Positions 1-12,010 of a stretch of DNA of 64,000 bases are shown here, piece by piece (position 1 is the first letter of the stretch; each line of letters begins with the position of its first letter). This DNA comes from Ypsolopha sequella (lineage: Eukaryota; Arthropoda; Insecta; Lepidoptera; Ypsolophidae). Position numbers and translations under genes: made by a program. The stretch covers positions 1 to 64,000 of the forward strand of contig CAKOHE010000008.1 of NCBI GenBank assembly GCA_934047225.1. The letters are read 5' to 3'. The notes under the pieces are model-generated. The model made no database searches. It was given only the letters and a program-made list of their open reading frames with translations, and was not told the origin of the DNA.

Positions 1-492
1 TATATATATTAGCAATATATGTATTCCACCTTTCCTTTCATACTTCACCCGGCTTAGGACGGTCAAAGCTACGACAAACATGTACTATCGTTAATTTTAA
101 TTAACTGCGCTACTAACTGAAAGTCTGAAAGTTGGTGACATGCGTTTTTTTTTTGTATTATTTCTACATATTAGTATTATTTTAAATATTACTTTAAGCA
201 AGTTGTCGTAACTTTGGCGTATTTAAAAAGGTGAAATCATCAATATATACACTGATTAATTGCTAACAACTTGCTAACACTTCTACAGTCCGTGTACCAC
301 GTGACAATATAAAAAGTATTGTTACGTGGTACAGGGACTGTAAAAACAAACAATCTGAAAAGAAAAATTATTTACAACGATAACAACAATCAAATAAAAT
401 TTACAAACATTAAAAAATTATTTATAAATATGAAAACGGCAATATAATTCCTTAATATTTATATTTTTAATTTTTAGCACTTTTTATAATAA
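1..492. other. No gene seen; AT-rich flank
   Basis: No coding exon or RNA gene is recognisable. The stretch is AT-rich with short homopolymers and probably lies in an intron of the transporter gene whose next exon starts at 2129. A short inverted pair around 290-345 (CCACGTGACAAT and ATTGTTACGTGG) could fold into a hairpin. Confidence 0.5.
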
Positions 493-494
493 TA

Positions 495-2023
495 GTTAGG
501 GAGGCGAATAGGGGAATTTTCGGTAATACTCGAGCGTGGCAGTTTAAGATATGAGAGATACCTTAGACCTAATAGAACAACCTTGTAAAGTATTTTGCTC
601 TATATGTAGTGACGCGCGCCTAGGATAGACGATCAGATTAGTAAAAACAAATCGATAGTCTGAAATACTCGAGCGCGTCAGATTAAGATATTGGGGGTTG
701 ATTTTAGTGTTTTAAGACTAAATTTAACTAATCTGACGATAAGTCCTTGACGCCGCCGAGTTATAGGGTCGCGAACTTGTAAAAAAAAAAACGTTAATCC
801 GACATTCTCGAGCGCGATTTTTATTTTTTTTATTTTGAAGAATATACTCTAAAACTTACTAAAAATACAAAATCTGCCGGTTTCCGCATGACCGGAAGTG
901 TGGAGGAGCCATTTCGTCTTCCGAAAAACGCGTTGCGGCATATAAGTCGCGAACGATACATTTTACAAAAAAAAAGTTTAAATAAACAAAAAAGGTAATT
1001 TTATTTTACACAAAAAAGGTCTCTTTACATTTTTGTCCAAAGTTAAAACTTTTTGACTTGAAGCATCATAAAAACTCAAACTCCCGGTTTTTTGAGTATA
1101 TCTCGAAAACTGAGGGTGTTAAAAAAATTGATATGAAATAACGATGATTAAATTATGTGACTTTTATTATATCTCAAAAATTTATTTTTTCTAAACCTTT
1201 TCGACAATTTTCGTGGACTCGGAAAAAGTTACGCGTATCTGTATACAAAAGTATTATTAACATGTACAGTTTCATGTATGTATATTATTCAATAGCCTGT
1301 TGATCCTCAAATTATGATACAATTTTTATATCATTTCATTTTTTTATACAATAAATAATACAATTCGTACTTCATTTCATCTACATTTACGTTGGTTGTA
1401 TCTATCGCTTTATTGTCATTCTTAAATTCCCCGTTTTATCAAGGAGAAAGAAAGGAAAAAAAAGAAACCAAAAAACCTTTTTCGGTCAGATTAAGAGAAC
1501 CCACCAACATTTTTGTCAGATTAAGAAAATATGCTTTCAGGATACCGAGATAAACCTCCCCTATGAAAATCTGACGCGCTCGAGTATTTCAAAAAAACTT
1601 TTTTTTTTGCATTTTCAAAAATTCATCGTAACTTATCGTCACGCCGAAATCGTCAGTTTTTTTAAAGGGAGCTTCCTTGGGGCCTACTTAACACGCCTTC
1701 CGAAAATCTGACGAGCTCGAGTAAATTTTTTTTTGCATTTTTGACTACTTTATATGCCTACCCCCACCACGCAAACCGGCAGATTAGTATACCGTTGTTA
1801 TCAGAGGCACTTGGGGCATACGTAGTATGAATATCTGACGCGCTCGAGAATGCCCAAGTAACTATTTTTTTTTACATTTTTGAAAAACCGTACACGCCAA
1901 ACCCACCGCTAAAATGGTTTTTACCATACGAGCTTTTCTTTTCGAAATTATTTTATCTTTCGATTTTGATAGGTCTCGACGGCGCCGTTGAATTACGCCA
2001 TTTAGCTACCTCGCCTCCCTAAC
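495..2023. mobile_element. TIR DNA element with inverted subterminal repeat clusters
   Basis: The ends are inverted copies of GTTAGGGAGGCGA (495-507 and 2011-2023), each flanked by TA (493-494, 2024-2025), which fits a TA target-site duplication. Inside, a motif like ACTCGAGCGCGTCAGATT appears about every 130 bp: three times forward on the left (about 524, 663, 803) and three times reversed on the right (about 1569, 1705, 1831). No transposase ORF is visible, so this is a non-autonomous element of about 1.5 kb. The superfamily is not assigned; TA targets occur in Tc1/mariner and some other groups. Confidence 0.6.
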
Positions 2024-2128
2024 TACAAGTGATGTGACAAACCTTTGGAGCTAAGTTTCCAGATTGTAGTTACCCTATATATCACCATGCAATCACGATG
2101 AAAGATTCTGACCTCACCCTCCTTCCAG

Positions 2129-2310
2129 ATCCTGCCCCTGGAGAACGAAATGAAGACGCCCAAGGACTTCGTGGGCAAGTTCGGAGTACTAAACCGGGCG
2201 ATGATCAGCATCATCATTCTGTACATCGGGATGGGTATGTTCGGATATCTGCGGTATGGTGACGAAGCGCTCGGGAGCATCACTCTCAACTTACCATCTG
2301 AGACCGAAAC
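2129..2310 (+). CDS. SLC36-type proton-coupled amino-acid transporter, internal exon
   Basis: About 60 codons between a TTCCAG acceptor and a GTAAGT donor, ending in phase 2. The peptide has PLENEMKTPKDF followed by a hydrophobic helix (MISIIILYIGMGMFGYL) and YGDEALGSITLNLP, which is the central part of the SLC36/PAT family. Family members are multi-pass symporters moving small amino acids with H+ across plasma or lysosomal membranes; in Drosophila the relative is pathetic. The reading frame joins the exon at 10993 exactly (AC + A). Upstream exons lie outside the window. Assignment by motif recognition only. Confidence 0.88.
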
Positions 2311-3842
2311 GTAAGTTTTGGAGGCCCACTTTTCGCAGATCGGCTCTCAATATGTTCATATAGCAGCTAATAGTAGATCAAGTAGGTCGTATTTAACTAG
2401 AAATGTGGGATTGACTTAAACATAGATCTAGATAATGTTAATGGACTCAGCCTAAAATATTGTAATATAACATTCCATATCATAGACTACCCACAATTTT
2501 TTGGCAGCGTTTTTATGGAGGTTTGCGCGTGGTGCCGTCTCTTAACGCCTAAACCGGTGGACCGATCTGCGAGTACTTTGGTAATTGAATGATTGTCTTG
2601 ATAAACAAACCAAGATCAAAATTATGAAGTAAGGTTCTCGTGTTACATCGACCAAACATGTTTCTGTTCTTGAATTATTGAAGGTTTTACACGCGTGGTG
2701 ACTGGCGAGGGCAAGTTAAAAGTTGCTTAGTAAAACAGAGCAAGGTTTTATGAGGCCCTTGTTTGATATAATTCAAACGTGTGTGGGTTGGCCCAAATAT
2801 GCAATGAATAATTTAGTATGTTGATTATAACAGTAAGTCGAATGTATAATTAATTACGCAACTTTTTAGGGTGCTTTATACTAAAAAATTAAGAATAAGG
2901 AACCCATATATGGTGTCTCCATCTGTCTGTCTGTCATCTTACATTTCTCTAAGATGGAGAAATTCCAAAGCTATTAACTTGAAATAGTTATAAATTTTCT
3001 TGTCTGACAAAATTATTTGAAAGGTTAAAATTTGAAAATATTTCTAAAAGAGCCATGTAAAAAAAAACAGGAAACCTATAGATTTTCCCAACTTAGAATC
3101 TACAAAAACACGACTTAAGAGGCCGGTGCAAAATTAATTGGCCATACAAACGTAATACCAAAATCATTTGCAATTTGAGCATATTTCAACCAAATTATGC
3201 TGTTATTCTGATTAAGACAGTATTTTTATAGGTTCATGAATATGTTTCCTTCCAAAATACTAACCTGAAACGAAATATCAGCGATTTGCAATTCGCACAT
3301 TTTTACACCGTAAATTACCCGTTTTCTTCTTATTTGTTTTGCATTAAAAACAACAAAACGTAAGATATGGTTCGAGCGGAAACATAGCCTATGTTATCAA
3401 GTTACAGATTATTAAAACGAAATTTAAAACACATTAAGTTTTCATTCATCATTTTTGGTATTACGAAATACGCCCGTATTCAGTACAAATTCTGAACGGC
3501 TAGTAGCTGTGTCGCATCTTGTTTGACGCACGCACACATTCACACAGTAGAGACATAGAGAGATGTCGCGTGGATTCGCGCGTCTGGGCCTGGGGCCTCC
3601 TTTGGGTTAGGGTACAATAGTTTTGCATTATACTTTAGTTGCTCGCTCGATAACTGACATAACTCAGTCAGTGACGATTACTTTACTATGCTATGCATGC
3701 GTGTTTGTTGGTTGAGTAATCTACACATTCTTACGGCTTTTGATCACATTTGGTTTGATCATGGACACCGATCGTTGGGATGTATCGACCACTTTGTATC
3801 TACCAACTTTCGTAGCTAACTAGATCGATAGGTATTTAATTA
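2311..3842. other. Intron sequence, no feature recognised
   Basis: Intron of the transporter gene. No ORF or repeat with a clear boundary was found. A LINE-derived tail and other repeats follow from 3843. Confidence 0.5.
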
Positions 3843-4060
3843 TGTATGTTATAATAATAATAAATAAAATAAAATAGTTCTTTATTGAGGTAACGAAGAC
3901 CCATTGTAAAAACACATGAAAATACCTTAAAAAATACACATTTTAAATAACAAAAACTAAATGAAAAATAAAAATTTGTAAGATAAGATTATTTATAATT
4001 ATTATACAAAATTAAATTAATTATTATTTTTTATTTGGTAAGCAAAGTTTGATTGTAAGT
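3843..4060 (-). repeat. LINE-like 3' tail, copy 1
   Basis: About 210 bp are near-identical, in inverted orientation, to 25690-25895. On the - strand the shared segment ends in CCTCAATAAAGAACTATT followed by a T/A-rich run, so an AATAAA signal sits near the end as in a retrotransposon 3' terminus. No coding part is present in either copy. The family was not identified. Confidence 0.6.
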
Positions 4061-4208
4061 AGTTATGTATTATAATTAAGTTATGTATGTAAGAAAACAA
4101 AGATATTTTTTTCTTGGTTTGAGTTTTTATAGTGACCAAATGACGTCATACATTTGATTCCAATTTAATTGCATTCCAGTGAGGTATTTACTTATACCTA
4201 CTAGAGAT

Positions 4209-4606
4209 ATATTGTACACAAAGTGTAACAAAAAGGTGTAACCATATTTGAAGAGCTTATTCAGTCAATGGTATAGAACAACTTTTACTATGGAGCCAAC
4301 CCTGAAATCTCAAAAAAAAATCTGTCCTTCCGTACATTTCGGCCGAGCGGCATTGCATTTTTCTATGAAATTGTCGATTTTTTTTCGAGATACAGGATTT
4401 GTTTCATAGTAAAAGTTGTTCTATACCATTGACTGAATAAGCTCTTCAAATATGGTTACACCTTTCTATTACACGTTGTATATGTATCGTCACGACATCA
4501 ATATTTTTTTTGAGATACAGGGTTTGTTCCATAGTAAAAGTAGTTCTATACCATTGACTGAATAAGCTCTTCAAATATGGTTACACCTTTCTGTTACACG
4601 TTGTAC
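4209..4606. repeat. Foldback repeat with a duplicated right arm
   Basis: A left arm (about 4209-4292) starting TGTACACAAAGTGTAAC is inverted at about 4403-4480 and again at about 4530-4606, the right arm plus its AT-rich spacer having been duplicated in tandem (period near 130 bp). Arms share AAGAGCTTATTCAGTCAATG. The second right arm runs directly into the 70-bp minisatellite. Non-coding MITE or foldback element. Confidence 0.65.
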
Positions 4607-4917
4607 ATGTATCGTCACGACATCAATACCTGAAGAGGTGTCAGAGGTGTTCCGAGTGTGAACTTGTCAGAAGGGGTTGTATCGTCACGACATCAATACC
4701 CGAAGAGGTGTCAGAGGTGTTCCGAGTGTGAACTTGTCAGAAGGGGTTGTATCGTCACGACATCAATACCCGAAGGGGTGTCAGAGGTGTTCCGAGTGTG
4801 AACTTGTCAGAAGGGGTTGTATCGTCACGACATCAATACCCGAAGAGGTGTCAGAGGTTTTCCGAGTGTGAACTTGTCAGAAGGGGTGTCAGAGGTGTTC
4901 CGAGTGTGAACTTGTCA
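4607..4917. repeat. 70-bp minisatellite, about 4.5 units
   Basis: ATCGTCACGACATCAATACC recurs at 4611, 4681, 4751 and 4821, a strict 70-bp period with few substitutions; the last unit is missing its first half. The array begins inside the end of the foldback repeat, so it probably arose by tandem duplication across that terminus. The two overlapping small ORFs here are a by-product of the repeat. Confidence 0.9.
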
Positions 4918-4924
4918 AGTCACA

Positions 4925-5092
4925 ATCCACACTCAGTACACCCGCGTTTCACCGACGAATATATTACGTCCCAACATGATGGGTGGTGAGCTCTATCGCC
5001 GTACTTCGGGCACAAATCCGACCGGGGATCGAACCTGGAACCTCAAGATTGCTAGGCCAGCGTTCTACCCCTGAGCTACCGCTGCTTACAAC
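4925..5092 (-). mobile_element. tRNA-derived SINE (degenerate)
   Basis: On the - strand a pol III box A (TAGCTCAGGGGTAGAACG, about 5065-5082) is followed at normal tRNA spacing by box B (GGTTCGATCCC, about 5025-5035). The acceptor-stem halves do not pair, so it is not an intact tRNA gene. The downstream body runs to about 4925. Typical of insect tRNA-headed SINEs; family not named. Confidence 0.65.
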
Positions 5093-5456
5093 CAACGTAT
5101 GGTAAAAATCTAAATCCTATAAACCAGAGTGTTGAGTGATCTTTCTGATTAATAAATTTTACTTTTTTTGTACGTAAGTGTCAAGTTGGTACTTCATAAC
5201 TGCAACTGGAATAATTTATCATAATCTTTAGGGTTTAGTACCCTGTCAATACAATACCCTTTTTCTAAACCTATCAGTTTGTACGGAACCCTCGGTTTGT
5301 GGGTCCGACTCGCACTTGGTACTTACTTTAGGTAGGTTTTCTCTACAAAGCCTCGATCTCCAGATATCCTTATATTTTGATAAATAAATAATTCGAGATA
5401 CAGGCATTGACTTGTTGAGGAATCTCCATAAAACGCATTACTAGTAAAGTCCCTTT

Positions 5457-6861
5457 CAATAGAATCCGGCAATAATGTAAACAAGATAATTATTTGACAG
5501 TTCTCTATGATTATGGTGTTGTACCCAAAGATTTGGTTGTACCTATACTGATGTCAAAGTGGTATTTTGGTGTGGTATTTTTTGAGTTTCTAAATAATGC
5601 TTCATGGTATCTCTTACAACATACTGAGACACCTCCATAATTTCTGAAGTAATTTTATATAACTCCATTTTGGATGGGTATGTAAGAGAGGATTTTTCTA
5701 AATAATTATAAATGTTCACTAGAATTTTTTTCCCTTGTGGTCAGATGAATTTTTCGTTTTTTGGCAGGCGGAGGAGTCTTCGACCCTGATGTACTGAGTT
5801 ACGGCTCACTCATTATAACCTAAAAACACCACGTAATAATTTTTCACTTTATTATTATTCTTGGATTTATTCTTAGCATCTCTAAGTGATTATGTGTATA
5901 TCTTTATTAGATTTTAAAGAATTAATAGTTTATAAACATTGTTACCACCTTGTTTCTTGAGAAAGAGATCCAATCGTAAGCAAAAACAAAGTCCGTGATT
6001 TCACGCAGAAGTCGTCGTTCCAAGAATAAATCCAACCAAATCGCAAAGAAAATGTCCAAAAACCAAAATACAAAAAGCAAAGTCGTCGATAATTAGAGGA
6101 AACAGAAAAACGCACAGAAGTCGGAACAATACCCACCAATGAATAAAAAATCTAATGAAATGAAATAATTGCCAAACCCATACCTCTCCAAATCAGCTGT
6201 TTGCGGCCATTACAAATTTTCATTTTTATTTTATTTTATTAAGGAACAAACAGTCATACATAAAACTTAAATAACACGTAGTATTGTTTACTAAACGACC
6301 TATAGTTCCCTTAAATTATCTACTTATCTAAATACAATATGATCACTTCAACTACTTAAAATAACTAAACTTAAACTTTAAATAAATAAACTTTAAATGT
6401 GTTTTCTTACATTATTTTTAACAAAATTCAAACTGTTACAAAACAAATCTACTTCAGCGAGCCCATCGTTGTAAGTCTTACAACTTCGCGTAATAAAACT
6501 GTTAGAGACATAGCTACTTTTACCCACTGCAATCGAAAAAAGATGTTGGTACAAAAGCGGTATGTTTGTGAGAGGTTTGTGAAGTCACAACACTAACTTT
6601 CCAAAGACAAAAAAGACTTCGATGATAAAAAAATTAATATGACAGTATTACAAACTATTGAAATTTTCGTCGTCCGATTATTTTTAATTAAAATAACTAT
6701 CATAAAGAAGTTATTTGGTGTCGAAATGATTTTAAGAACAATGTATGGTTCCTTGAAATGTGAATATGATCAAGATTGATATTCAAATGTAAGTAATTAC
6801 GCAGTAATCGTGTTTAAATTGGTTTGTTTACATTATTGCCGGATTCTATTGAAAGGGACTT
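5457..6861. mobile_element. 1.4-kb TIR element with TA target
   Basis: The ends are inverted copies of roughly 38 bp beginning AAGTCCCTTTCAATAGAATC (left) and mirrored on the right (about 6823-6861), flanked by TA on both sides. Internal ORFs are below 70 codons and none resembles a transposase with certainty. The size suggests a decayed Tc1/mariner-type element, but that is inference from the TA duplication alone. Confidence 0.6.
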
Positions 6862-6863
6862 TA

Positions 6864-8076
6864 GGTATGTTCACTTAAGAGTATGACATAGCCAAAACAA
6901 AAACCAGTTCCGGGCGTGGCTTATTCTATTTTACGATAGCGCGCGGGGGGAAATTCGTCCCGGTCTCTAAGCTCGCGTCACCATAGCAAAAATACGAATA
7001 GAGTGGACGAGGCAGGGTCAAAAGTAATACGTATTTTATTTTATCTAATTTATTAGTGTATTTCGATCATCGTCACACGGCATTGATCCTACTTGGTATC
7101 ACGTCGGGACGTAAATTTATTATGGTCGGCTAAAAGTGGTTTTTTGAGTGTTTGATTTATCAGTTGACCCTCGGAACATTTCAGACACTCCTTTAGAGAT
7201 ACATAATAATATCGTGACGGTTAATTGTCACCATTACCCATTCTTTAAATATTTTTCGCCCGTTGAGCTGGTTTTACACTTGCGGGAAAATAAATTGGAC
7301 CAAAAATTTCTTTACAAAAAATTTTTACTAAAGTTGTTATTACAAAAAGTGGAAACTAACAAATATTCTCAGAAGGAATGCACCACGTCACTATCTATCT
7401 CACTGTAGCCTATATCAATTATGCCTCTCTCATTCAACCACGTTTAACTGCGTTACTATCTCATTCCAACTCATTTTAAATAGCGTCACTATTTATCTCA
7501 CTCCAGCGCGTATTAAATAGCATTTCTAATGAACGTCGAATATTTTTACTGCCCGCCACTCTTTCATTCTAAATTCTAATTATTTAAAAAAATACGCAGC
7601 TCCTTTGGTAGTAAAATAGCAATAACTTTTTTTTCAAAAGTAATACACAGAAATTGCCAGATCATTTGAAAAACAATATTTGATGAGCCGTTATTTAAGA
7701 CAATTTGCAAAACTAACATAGGACATTTTTTTTCAGGGTGTGGTATCGAACTAACCTAATTACAAAAAATTGCTCATAAATTGGGTTTTTATTTTTCTTC
7801 CTGATGTAACAGCATTTCAAGGTTTATTTTTGACTTTATCAATAGCATGACTATTCAGAGTTGCGCAACAAAAATTTTATTCTTAGAATTTAGAACTGGT
7901 TAGCTTTGACTCTCAAAAATCTATTCGAATTTATAAAAGTACCATCAACTCGAAGACTATCTACTTTTTGCTGAAGTCATAATTTGACTCTCAAAAATAT
8001 TGATATTCTGGTCAGTCATGAGCTGGCCTACCAGCCTTCCAAGGGAAAGCGTTGACTTTTGGGACACCTGTTTACC
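6864..8076. other. Intron sequence; one unrecognised ORF
   Basis: An open frame at 7148-7408 (+, 86 codons, GTG at its start) reads protein-like but matches nothing I know and lacks an ATG; it may be a fragment of a repeat. Around 7380-7530 a short phrase of the type CACTATCTATCTCACT recurs loosely. No gene is called. Confidence 0.35.
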
Positions 8077-9854
8077 CTTGGGATAAATCGCCAAGTGTTA
8101 AAAATATAGAAAATTATTTGTATCATAGTTTGAAATGTTCAGGTCCCTTTACGCAAAATGAAAAAACAAAACTCTTTTAGGATTAATTTGTTTTCCCTAT
8201 GTTTGTCTGTTTTTCCGTTTGTCTAGGCAATTTTTCTGGGTAAAATCAAGAAATGCTAATATTTACAGCCCTGTAAAATATACATATTATAACGTTTTTA
8301 TGGCCTTTTGTTTAACTTTTTCATACAAATTGTCTCCTTATGAAAATATAGAGATCAACACTTGACATAACATTTTGCATTGGAAAGAAAGCACAGAAAG
8401 GAACTGTAGAACAAATAATGTAAAAAATATAAAACCATATCTTTCTATTCTAAAGGGATTAATAATTTACTGTTTGTTCAATGTGGCGATAACTTTGTTT
8501 ATTTTTTTTTTCTTTGTTACAAAGATAACAAATATTTTCATACAAGGTTTTCCTTAAGGGCTATTTCTCCGAATTTGTAACAAAATATTAAGAAATAATT
8601 ATAACGGTAAAGTACAACTTTTAGCTAAGACAATTTATTGTTAAAAGTTTGCTATATGCATAAACATATTTTAATGATATTATGGTATCTTCAAAATAAT
8701 TGGGTTTTCCATAAGCGTGATATCAGATTATTTAAGAAATTTACGGCTGGTATCACGACGACGGATAAGCCAATTATTTTATTACTATTGTAATATAATT
8801 AAAAATATGTTAATGCACACTTTTAACTATAAGTTTTCTTAACTAAAAGTTGTATTTTTACTTATTGAAATTGTATTTCTCATCAAGAAGTGCAAGATGA
8901 CAAGATATTCAAAATAAGTTAATTGAATTTGTGAAATGGTTTCAGGTCAAAACAGTTTTCCATGAAACGGTAATTGTTTATACTTAGCAAAGTGTGTAAA
9001 CTTAGTCATCTTAACATGAACGACGCCTGTATTTCTCTCTTTTTTATTTCCAGTATAGATAAAAATATACAAACTTTTTAAACTTTGCGTAAAAACGAGG
9101 CAATATTGACGATATCCTGACAGCTATTATGATGGTGTTTTATCAAGTTTTGCTTTTTGGGCTGTATAGAGACGTAGTTAGATGTCACTAGAATATACTC
9201 ATGAAAAAAGATATGGAGAAAATAAGCTGTAGACTTCACATTCGATTTATACCTATTGTATGAATTTTAAGAAAAATACAGGGGTAAAGGGACCTCTTAA
9301 GGAAAACCTTGTATTAAACTATTTGTTATCTTAGTAAAAAATAATTCAAGGAAAAAAATGAACAAAGCTATCGCCACATTGAACAGTAGATAATTAATCC
9401 CTTTAGAATCGAACAACATGGTTTTCATATTTTTTACATTATTTGTTCAACAATTCCTTTCTGTGTTGACTTTTAAATGCAAAATATTATCTCAAGTGTT
9501 CATCCCTACATTTTCATAGTGAGAAAATTTGTATGAAAAACGTAAAAAAAAAACGTAAAAACCTAAAACGTAATATAAATAAAAACGTCAAAAGTATGTT
9601 TTTACAGCTCTATAGAGGGCCGTTTATATTGGTATTTATTAATTTTACCCAGAAAAAATTGTCTAGACAAACGGACAGACAGACTAACATAGGGATAACA
9701 AATTAATCCTAAAAGAGTTTCATTGTTTTCATTTTGCGTAACAGAACCTGAACATGTACCGACAGGATTGTCTACGATCTAATAATTTTGCCATGCACTG
9801 TAAATATTTCAAAATAAATTTCTATATTTTAAATGCTTGGCGATTTATCCCAAG
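8077..9854. mobile_element. 1.8-kb foldback element with about 470-bp inverted arms
   Basis: The left arm (about 8077-8556) and right arm (about 9285-9854) are imperfect reverse complements; the outer edge is CTTGGGATAAATCGCCAAG on the left and its inverse on the right. The loop is about 730 bp with no coding capacity. Arms differ by many small indels, so the element is old. Either a foldback transposon or two inverted copies of one repeat. Confidence 0.65.
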
Positions 9855-10992
9855 TAAGTGTACCTATATAATTTGCAAAAAACTTCACTTATTGGACCTG
9901 AAATGGTGAGCCAATACTAGAGGGTAATTTCACGAAATACAGATCTCAGTAAGTATAAGTAAATTAATTTGGGTTTCAATAACGATCACAAAATTATTCT
10001 TTTAGAGTAACATATATTATTTTCCCGCATAAAAGTATGAATTCAATCCAAATTCATTCAATTTTGTTGTTATGACTATGGCACGATGTAGCTAAATCAC
10101 TCATACGCATATTTTGTTGAGTTTTTAACGGCAGGAATATGATGCTCCTCGAAATATTACTTTATAAAATTAATTTCAATGTGTTTTGAAGTAGTTTTGG
10201 GAGATATTTGTAGCTTGCAAAAAAGGGCACAGGTCCCACGTCTTACGGGCGCCAACGCTAGGCGTAGACTGACAATATCTTGCTGCCGCTGACTGCATCA
10301 GTGGATTTACGTATTTTTGGAAAAAGGGGGTGCCTTTTTTGACCCGAATAACGTGGTATTTGGAAAATGAATAGATATCATTCACACTAATTTTATTTAA
10401 AAAAAACCAACAAAATCGCGAAAGCGATACCTGAAACAAAATCGATAAGAAGTGTGCAATAGAGGGTTACAAAAAATATCATTGACAGTACAAATATGAA
10501 TCGATTAACGTGGTTTGTGGAAAATGAATACCTTAAAGTTCAACCAAAAACATGTATTTTTTTTATGGCTATACGTAACCTAATTATTGCAACAAAATGA
10601 TCCGAAAGCTGACATTTTATTTCTGTTTGTATTTTCGTTCCCCTTAAGATTCCCCGACGTAGAAAACAAAAAAAGCAAATCATGAACATAGTGAGTTCGA
10701 GACGTTATGGTTATGAATGAATGGTACACACACACAGCTACCCGCTGCGTTTACCGCGCGCCTGAGAGGGACAGCAGTATTCCGACCAATTTTGCACTCG
10801 CCTCGAATCGTAGTTGAGAGCTTTTTGCTCTCACTTCGGGCGGGATTCCCCCAATTAGTCTCTTTTCAAACTCATTCTAAACCGTGAAAATGCGATAATA
10901 AAATAAAAATAAAATGTATGTCATATTTCACTCTTTGATCTTAATATTTCGACCGTTTGATACACGATTACATGCATTTCCCTGCATCACAG
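9855..10992. other. Intron sequence, no feature recognised
   Basis: End of the first visible intron of the transporter gene. Small ORFs are present by chance only. Confidence 0.45.
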
Positions 10993-11168
10993 ACTCGCCA
11001 GCGTAGTCCAATGCCTGTTAGCGTTTGCGATCTTCGTAACCCACGGACTGGCCTGCTACGTGGCTATAGACATCCTGTGGAACGAATATATCGGCTGCCG
11101 ACTTCTCAACAGCAAACATCGTTTTGTTTGGGAGTACTTGCTTCGTACCGTCATCGTTCTCTGCACTT
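10993..11168 (+). CDS. SLC36-type amino-acid transporter, penultimate exon
   Basis: The exon lies between CATCACAG and GTGAGTTT. It enters in phase 2 (completing a Thr codon) and leaves in phase 1, matching its neighbours. The peptide includes the family signature FVTHGLACYVAIDI inside a long hydrophobic segment, then a polar loop (NEYIGCRLLNSKHRF) and the start of another helix (LLRTVIVLCT). It covers membrane helices in the C-terminal half of an 11-helix PAT transporter. No lesion is visible. The helix numbering is family knowledge, not something measured here. Confidence 0.9.
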
Positions 11169-11639
11169 GTGAGTTTCCTTGTTTGTATTTCTTCGTCTGA
11201 CGATCTAACCCTGACATGAAAATGCTTACCTATTACTTATTTATGTATGACGCATTATTGCCATACTAAACTGCTTCCAAATATGGACCCGTCACTCACA
11301 TAAAGGTACTGTATGAACAAAAAGTTGACAACACGAGTAACTGTTAGTTTGTCACAGCGTGCGTGTGCCTCTAGTTCTATCATACGAACATAATTCTTGT
11401 GCAATTAATTAATGATAAAACGGCAATTAATTAATGATAAAACGAACTTACCTATACTTGAAGTTCTATCATAATTATGCGAACATTAGGGTCTTTTTGA
11501 AATTGCTGATATTATCTTACAGATTCATGATTTCATAATTCCTGTAATTCAATAGCTATTTCAATGATTTGGTTTTTGTTTGGAAATTGATTTCAAGGTT
11601 TTATACCTACGTATTAAATTTTGTTTTTATTTTCAGTTT
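11169..11639. other. Intron sequence with a 22-bp direct duplication
   Basis: No gene. A 22-bp unit beginning GCAATTAATTAATGATAAAA is duplicated head to tail at 11401-11422 and 11423-11444. Confidence 0.5.
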
Positions 11640-11643
11640 GATT

Positions 11644-11887
11644 TCAAATAACAGGATTCGTCAAGGGTCTGTAGTGTAGAAGTCTGGAGTGATGATTGAA
11701 ACACAGACGTTAAGTTGACATGTTTAATGGTCAACTGCCAAAATAGACAGAACCCGAAAACTGTACAATATTCTTTAATATAACTACTTATTGCTAAATA
11801 AGCAGTATGCGTCGCAATGTTGCAGTCAGTAGCGGCATGTCGTAGTAATGCTATAAAACAATGTGTATACGTAATTACTATACTTCA
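11644..11887 (-). repeat. gypsy 3' LTR
   Basis: 244-bp terminal repeat matching 17876-18119 with about six substitutions by eye (roughly 2.5 percent). In element orientation it starts TGAAGTATAG and ends ATTTGA. The boundary is fixed by the adjoining polypurine tract on one side and the GATT duplication on the other. Confidence 0.92.
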
Positions 11888-11901
11888 TCTCCCCTTTTAA
11901 G
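11888..11901 (-). other. Polypurine tract of the gypsy element
   Basis: On the - strand AAAAGGGGAGA directly precedes the 3' LTR, the expected plus-strand primer position. Confidence 0.8.
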
Positions 11902-12010
11902 TCCCTTCATTCCCGGGGTACTGCAAAAAAAAATGTGAGGCATACTACTTGGTTCACATTTTTATCTAAATATAATTTTCTTATAAAATAATAGCTAAAA
12001 CTTAAATATT

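Noticed and set aside
4677..4989. Two overlapping repetitive small ORFs
   Set aside because: Products of the 70-bp minisatellite frame; no start context or homology.
5017..5092. Functional tRNA gene on the - strand
   Set aside because: Boxes A and B are good but acceptor-stem halves do not pair; treated as a SINE head.
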